DNA of 64,000 bases from Pseudonocardia oceani (lineage in GTDB: Bacteria > Actinomycetota > Actinomycetes > Mycobacteriales > Pseudonocardiaceae), in NCBI RefSeq assembly GCF_019263585.2, contig NZ_JADQDF010000001.1, positions 1,178,001-1,242,000 of the forward strand, written 5' to 3'. Of the stretch, positions 62,772 to 64,000 are shown one piece after another. The notes under the pieces are model-generated. The model did not search any database and had not been told where the DNA came from. It saw nothing but the letters and a program-made list of their open reading frames with translations. How positions within the stretch are numbered: position 1 is the first letter of the stretch; every line of letters begins with the position of its first letter. The position numbers and the translations under genes are program-made.

Positions 62772-63277
62772 ACCGCACGTGGCGGCGTCGCGCGACCATG
62801 CAGGTCGGGCTGATGCTGCAGGACGTGGAGTCGCCGTTCAACGTCGGCGCGATCGTGCGCTCGGCCGCCGTGCTGGGCGTCGACCACCTCTACCTGATCG
62901 GCCGCTCCGCCGACCCGACCACGCCCAAGGCGCAGAAGCTCGCCATGGGCACCGACCGGTACCTGCAGGTGCGGGGCTGCGGAGGAGTCCGCGAGGCCGT
63001 CGACGCCGCGCACGCCGACGGCTACCACGTCGTCGGACTGGAGCTCACCGACACGGCGAAGCCGCTGCACGAGCTCGACCTGCGCCGCGACGTGTGCGTG
63101 GCCGTGGGCAACGAGGCGCGGGGCATGTCGACGGAGATGCTGAACGCCTGCGACGGCGTCGGCTACATCCCGCAGCTGGGCAAGGTCGGCTCGTTCAACG
63201 TGGCCTCGGCGGTGAGCATCGCGACCTACGAGGTGCGGCGCCAGGAGTGGGCCGACCCGACGGGCGAGGACGACTAG
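62735..63277 (+). CDS. SpoU/TrmH family RNA 2'-O-methyltransferase
   Basis: A 180-residue SPOUT enzyme. Motifs are [14 protein letters not shown] near residue 36, [15 protein letters not shown] near 122 and [21 protein letters not shown] near 147, the trefoil-knot SAM site. It methylates a ribose in tRNA or rRNA; TrmH-like tRNA modification is likely. The GTG at 62735 follows GGAGG at 4-5 nt within the upstream gene; a later ATG at 62799 would cut a little of the N-terminus. It is convergent with recO. Confidence 0.88.
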   Translation: MQQLGGTALKRLNRTWRRRATMQVGLMLQDVESPFNVGAIVRSAAVLGVDHLYLIGRSADPTTPKAQKLAMGTDRYLQVRGCGGVREAVDAAHADGYHVVGLELTDTAKPLHELDLRRDVCVAVGNEARGMSTEMLNACDGVGYIPQLGKVGSFNVASAVSIATYEVRRQEWADPTGEDD

Positions 63278-63348
63278 CTCGCACACAGGCTGCGGGGCTC
63301 GCACACAGGGCCGGACCTGTGTGCGACCTCCGCGGACTGTGTGCGAGC
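63277..63348. terminator. nested double-arm inverted repeat between trmH-like gene and recO
   Basis: GCTCGCACACAG occurs at 63277-63288 and 63297-63308; its complement occurs at 63317-63326 (shortened) and 63337-63348. The inner pair (63299-63309 with 63316-63326) encloses GCCGGA. It lies between convergent stops and should terminate both transcripts. Confidence 0.75.
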
Positions 63349-63353
63349 CGGGC

Positions 63354-64000
63354 TCAGTCCTGCGCCACCGGCAGCGGGCCCTCGGGGGTGGGCGCCGCCG
63401 CCGCCCGCCGCTCCACGAACGGCAGGGAGCGGAGCTGGCGCTCCAGGTGCCACTGCAGGTGCGCCGCGACCAGGCCGCTGGTGTCGCGGCGCGTGGCGGG
63501 GCCGGTGGCGTCGGCGGTGGCCCAGTCGCCGTGCAGCAGAGCGTCGAGCAGGCGGTAGGTCTCGGGCGTCGGCAGGACCGAGCCGGGCGGGCGGCAGCGG
63601 GGGCAGACGGCTCCGCCGGCGGCGATGTTGAACGCGGCGTGCGGCCCGGGCTCGGCGCACCGGGCGCATTCCGTGATCGCGGGGGCCCAGCCGGCGTGGG
63701 TCATGGCGCGCAGGAAGAACGCGTCGAGCACCAGGGACGCGTCGCGCTCGCGCGCCGAGAGCGCCCGGATCGCGCCCACGACCAGCAGGTACACCCGGAC
63801 GGCCGGCTCCCCCTCCTCGGCGACGAGCCGGTCGGCGGTCTCCAGGACCGCGCAGCCCGCCGTGTACCGGGAGTAGTCGGCGATGATGCCCGCGCCGAAC
63901 GCGTCGACGGTCTGCGCCTGCGTGACGATGTCGAGCGAGCGCCCGGTGTAGCACTGCACGTCGACGTGGTTGAACGGCTCCAGCCGCGCACCCCACCGCG
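63354..64000 (-). CDS. recO: DNA repair protein RecO, C-terminal part
   Basis: RecO loads RecA on SSB-coated DNA with RecR. The 5' part of the gene is beyond the right edge; about 215 codons are present. The visible part begins RWGARLEPFNHVDV at the end of the OB fold, continues with GRSLDIVTQAQTVDAF, and carries the zinc finger CARC ... CPRC. The C-terminal helical domain is complete. The position next to uppS agrees with mycobacterial order. Confidence 0.95.
   Translation of the reverse strand, partial: RWGARLEPFNHVDVQCYTGRSLDIVTQAQTVDAFGAGIIADYSRYTAGCAVLETADRLVAEEGEPAVRVYLLVVGAIRALSARERDASLVLDAFFLRAMTHAGWAPAITECARCAEPGPHAAFNIAAGGAVCPRCRPPGSVLPTPETYRLLDALLHGDWATADATGPATRRDTSGLVAAHLQWHLERQLRSLPFVERRAAAAPTPEGPLPVAQD

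Overview
The window is very GC-rich (roughly three quarters G+C by eye) and comes from an actinobacterial chromosome, most likely a Pseudonocardiaceae member close to Pseudonocardia. The evidence is codon use, abundant GTG/TTG starts, leaderless mRNAs, and blocks of core genes in mycobacterial-type order: dapB ... M16 protease-pnp-rpsO-ribF-truB, nrnA-rbfA-DUF503-infB-ylxR-nusA-rimP ... proS, and glyS / smtB-zur / uppS / recO. I see no rRNA, tRNA, insertion sequence, prophage or CRISPR array. dapB is cut by the left edge and recO by the right edge.

Layout. 1-2.7 kb: dapB, a DUF456 membrane protein, and an iron-siderophore binding lipoprotein divergent from an AraC regulator, with an IdeR/DtxR-like palindrome over the lipoprotein promoter. 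2.7-9.8 kb: M16 protease, pnp, rpsO, an HTH protein, ribF and truB, with diverged intergenic repeats between ribF and truB. 9.8-14.7 kb: an intracellular-type subtilase with a small propeptide-like protein, then a two-subunit ABC exporter whose ATPase domains have each lost complementary motifs. 14.7-23.8 kb: MATE transporter, methyltransferase and the nrnA-to-rimP translation/RNA operon. 24-40 kb: two DUF4439-region genes, an aminotransferase and YjbQ, then a signalling region with four membrane Ser/Thr kinases, a pseudokinase, an FHA protein and a Pro-rich membrane protein, interrupted by proS. 40-46 kb: metX-metY with a Cys-containing leader peptide, yaaA, a short MetE-like protein and a quinone oxidoreductase. 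46-50 kb: RIO kinase, DEAD-box helicase, HNH lipoprotein, and a decayed ECF sigma/carboxymuconolactone decarboxylase locus. 50-55.7 kb: xdhC-ydcF-dgt and a CNNM/CorC pair preceded by a short coupled upstream ORF. 55.7-64 kb: a small leaderless gene, glyS, an AbiEi/DUF559-like protein inside repeats, smtB-zur, uppS, two RNA/SAM methyltransferases and recO.

How it fits together. The core blocks make translation factors, decay RNA and supply flavins, lysine and methionine. The accessory parts are regulatory: iron control by IdeR, zinc control by an SmtB-type ArsR plus Zur, sulfur control through a translated leader, and phospho-signalling through the kinase/FHA cluster. Two sequence-level themes recur. 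First, many genes begin with a -10 hexamer 6-7 nt before a GTG/ATG, which means leaderless mRNAs. Second, operon ends carry a family of strong inverted repeats, several with doubled or amplified arms.
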